Assembly (NCBI GenBank): GCA_002479035.1
Contig: DLLA01000107.1
Coordinates: 1 to 8,208, forward strand
Length of the DNA: 8,208 nucleotides
Direction of reading: 5' to 3'
DNA from: Bacteroidales bacterium UBA7574
GTDB taxonomy: Bacteria > Bacteroidota > Bacteroidia > Bacteroidales > Paludibacteraceae
The notes beneath the pieces were generated by a model. The model made no database searches. It saw only the letters and a list, made by a program, of their open reading frames with translations, and was not told the DNA's origin. The position numbers and the translations under genes are program-made. How positions within the stretch are numbered: position 1 is the stretch's first letter; the number at the start of each line of letters is the position of its first letter. Below are positions 6,869 through 8,208 of this stretch, in pieces.

Positions 6869-7608
6869 TCTACACGGGTCTTTTTCTTGAGTTCGAAGTC
6901 GCGTCCGAGGTAGTTTTTGCGGACAATGGGGTTGGCTGCCAGTTCCTCGGGCGTACCATGGAACAGGATTTTCCCCTCGAAAAGCAAGTAGGCGCGGTCG
7001 GTAATCATCAGCGTCTCGTCCACATTGTGGTCGGTGATGAGAATGCCTATGTTCTTGTCTTTCAACCGCCACACCACGTCTTGTATTTCCTGCACGGCAA
7101 TCGGGTCAACGCCGGCGAAGGGCTCGTCCAACATCACGAACTTCGGTTCGATAGCCAAACAGCGGGCTATCTCGGTGCGTCGGCGTTCACCACCCGAGAG
7201 TCGGTCGCCGAGGTTCTTACGTACGTGGGCGAGATTGAACTCCGAGATGAGTTGCTCCAACTTCTGCTTCTGGTAGTCCTTGGGGAACTTGGTCATCTCG
7301 AGGACGGAGGCGATGTTGTCCTCCACGGTCATCTTGCGGAAGACCGACGCCTCCTGCGGCAGGTAACCGATACCGAGTTGCGCCCGTTTGTACATCGGGT
7401 ACGAGGTGATGTCCTTGTCGTTGAGGAATATCTTGCCCTCGTTGGCGGTCACCAGCCCCGTGGTCATATAGAACGTGGTGGTCTTGCCCGCGCCGTTTGG
7501 TCCGAGCAAACCGACAATCTCGCCCTGCTCAAGGTAGATGCTCACATCGTTCACCACGGTGCGTTTGCCGTATTTCTTGATTAAATGTTCAGTACGTAAT
7601 ATATCCAT
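6865..7608 (-). CDS. lptB: LPS export ABC transporter ATP-binding protein LptB
   Basis: The 247-residue product is a single ABC ATPase domain with every core motif: Walker [10 protein letters not shown] at 36-44, Q-loop Q85 in YLPQEASVF, signature LSGGE at 137-141, Walker [14 protein letters not shown] at 157-169, and the switch histidine H194 in [23 protein letters not shown] and [16 protein letters not shown] are characteristic of LptB rather than other ABC ATPases. LptB pairs with LptF and LptG at the inner membrane and uses ATP to extract lipopolysaccharide and push it along the LptC-LptA bridge to LptD/E. None of these partners is visible here. The length is close to the family norm, with a short basic tail (KKKTRVE). 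The gene lies 15 bases downstream of the KilA-N gene, and its TGA overlaps the start of the kelch lipoprotein gene by four bases. I found no Bacteroidota-type TTTG / TAnnTTTG promoter in the 90 bases upstream. Confidence 0.95.
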   Translation of the reverse strand: MDILRTEHLIKKYGKRTVVNDVSIYLEQGEIVGLLGPNGAGKTTTFYMTTGLVTANEGKIFLNDKDITSYPMYKRAQLGIGYLPQEASVFRKMTVEDNIASVLEMTKFPKDYQKQKLEQLISEFNLAHVRKNLGDRLSGGERRRTEIARCLAIEPKFVMLDEPFAGVDPIAVQEIQDVVWRLKDKNIGILITDHNVDETLMITDRAYLLFEGKILFHGTPEELAANPIVRKNYLGRDFELKKKTRVE

Positions 7609-7623
7609 GTTCTATGTGGTTGG

Positions 7624-8208
7624 CTATTTAAGCATAAGACGATTCGAATTATCCTCTAAAATCTGCATTTGGTGTATTGCGACATTGTTCAACTTCACCA
7701 AACGCTCATTTTGAGGAATGCCTTCTCCAATGAATACGGCATTCAAACTTTCCATATTGGATAAGCAGATTAATTGATTGATGGTTGCATAGTCTCGAAT
7801 ATTCCCTTTAAGAGTAGGGTTGTTATCACGCCATTCCTTTGCTGTCATCCCAAACATAGCAACATTTAGCACATCAGCCTCATTTGCATATATCATCGAA
7901 GCCTGCCTGGGCGTAATGGTATCGGGGATGAGATTTGCTTTGATAGCATCCGTATGGATATGATAGTTGATTTTGCTAAGTTCACGTTTAGCAGACCAAC
8001 CTAACATCTTCTGTTCCTCTTCCTTGAGACGCTGGAACTCTTTGACTAAATACAACTCAAATTCAACAGAGACCCAACTTGCGAACTTGAATGCAATATC
8101 CCGTTGAGCGTATGTTCCACCATTAGCCCCATTCTTAATGAGTAGTCCCACAGCATTTGTCAGTTCTATCCACCTGCTGGGACTAAGTGTAAAAGCGTTA
8201 CTACCCGC
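7624..8208 (-). CDS. KilA-N domain protein, N-terminal part missing
   Basis: The frame is open to the right edge of the window, so only the last 194 residues are present. The internal GTG at 8151 is not the real start, because the conserved domain already runs across it. The visible part begins AGSNAFTLSPSRWIELTNA and continues with GGTYAQRDIAFKFASWVS and EFELYLVKEFQRLKEEEQ. This matches the C-terminal half of the KilA-N domain, a DNA-binding module common in phage antirepressors and in stand-alone genes of Bacteroidales. The downstream part, with KINYHIHTDAIKANLIPD, YANEADVLNVAMFG and GNIRDYATINQL, is typical of the chromosomal Bacteroidales version, whose function I do not know. Base composition is clearly lower in GC (about 35% in the first 60 bases of the 3' end) than the neighbouring lptB (about 55%), which suggests horizontal acquisition. 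It is on the same strand as lptB, 15 bases upstream, so read-through into lptB is possible. Confidence 0.85.
   Translation of the reverse strand, partial: AGSNAFTLSPSRWIELTNAVGLLIKNGANGGTYAQRDIAFKFASWVSVEFELYLVKEFQRLKEEEQKMLGWSAKRELSKINYHIHTDAIKANLIPDTITPRQASMIYANEADVLNVAMFGMTAKEWRDNNPTLKGNIRDYATINQLICLSNMESLNAVFIGEGIPQNERLVKLNNVAIHQMQILEDNSNRLMLK

Noticed and set aside
6869..7072. Longer start for the kelch lipoprotein gene
   Set aside because: The extra 68 residues overlap lptB coding sequence, are rich in Arg, His and Pro, and would bury the lipoprotein signal peptide.
6772..7584. Plus-strand open frame of 270 codons opposite lptB
   Set aside because: lptB on the other strand has every ABC motif intact, and the antisense product resembles nothing recognisable.
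7609..7700. Promoter for lptB
   Set aside because: No TTTG or TAnnTTTG motif of Bacteroidota type was found on the minus strand here, so none is annotated.
7624..8151. GTG at 8151 as the start of the KilA-N gene
   Set aside because: Conserved KilA-N residues (FTLSPSRWIELTNA) are encoded in the same frame upstream of it to the window edge, so the gene is simply cut by the window.

Overview
The window looks like a chromosomal segment from a Bacteroidota bacterium, most likely of the order Bacteroidales. The evidence is protein resemblance recalled from family knowledge: a Wzi-type capsule barrel, an InaA/WaaP-like sugar kinase domain, an LptB ATPase and a KilA-N protein of Bacteroidales type. 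The starts I checked also lack clear Shine-Dalgarno sequences, as is usual in that phylum. Sampled 60-base stretches of the main block are about 55-60% GC. I cannot resolve the genus.

Layout, left to right. Bases 1-995 (+) hold the 3' part of a membrane-anchored Hanks-type protein kinase whose N-terminus lies outside the window. It converges on a compact minus-strand block, read from right to left: lptB (7608-6865), a kelch-repeat lipoprotein (6868-5822), a Wzi-like outer-membrane barrel (5832-4354), a small GT-A glycosyltransferase (4360-3656), a glycosyltransferase fused to an InaA/WaaP-like kinase (3659-2253) and a WaaL-type O-antigen ligase/polymerase (2248-1016). Neighbouring genes overlap by 4, 11, 7 and 4 bases, and the last pair is separated by 4 bases. 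This strongly suggests one transcript with translational coupling. Bases 8208-7624 (-) carry the C-terminal part of an AT-richer KilA-N domain protein just upstream of lptB.

Taken together, the minus-strand genes read as an envelope-glycan module. LptB would power lipopolysaccharide transport to the outer membrane. The two glycosyltransferases and the kinase domain would build and phosphorylate a sugar acceptor on the cytoplasmic side. The polytopic ligase would join or polymerise glycan at the periplasmic face, and the Wzi-like barrel would act at the outer membrane. The kelch lipoprotein is the unexplained member. I saw no RNA genes, CRISPR array, insertion sequence or convincing terminator, and no stretch over 300 bases without a gene. 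The most notable points are the glycosyltransferase-kinase fusion, the shortened kinase lacking an activation segment, and the kelch lipoprotein embedded in a glycan operon.
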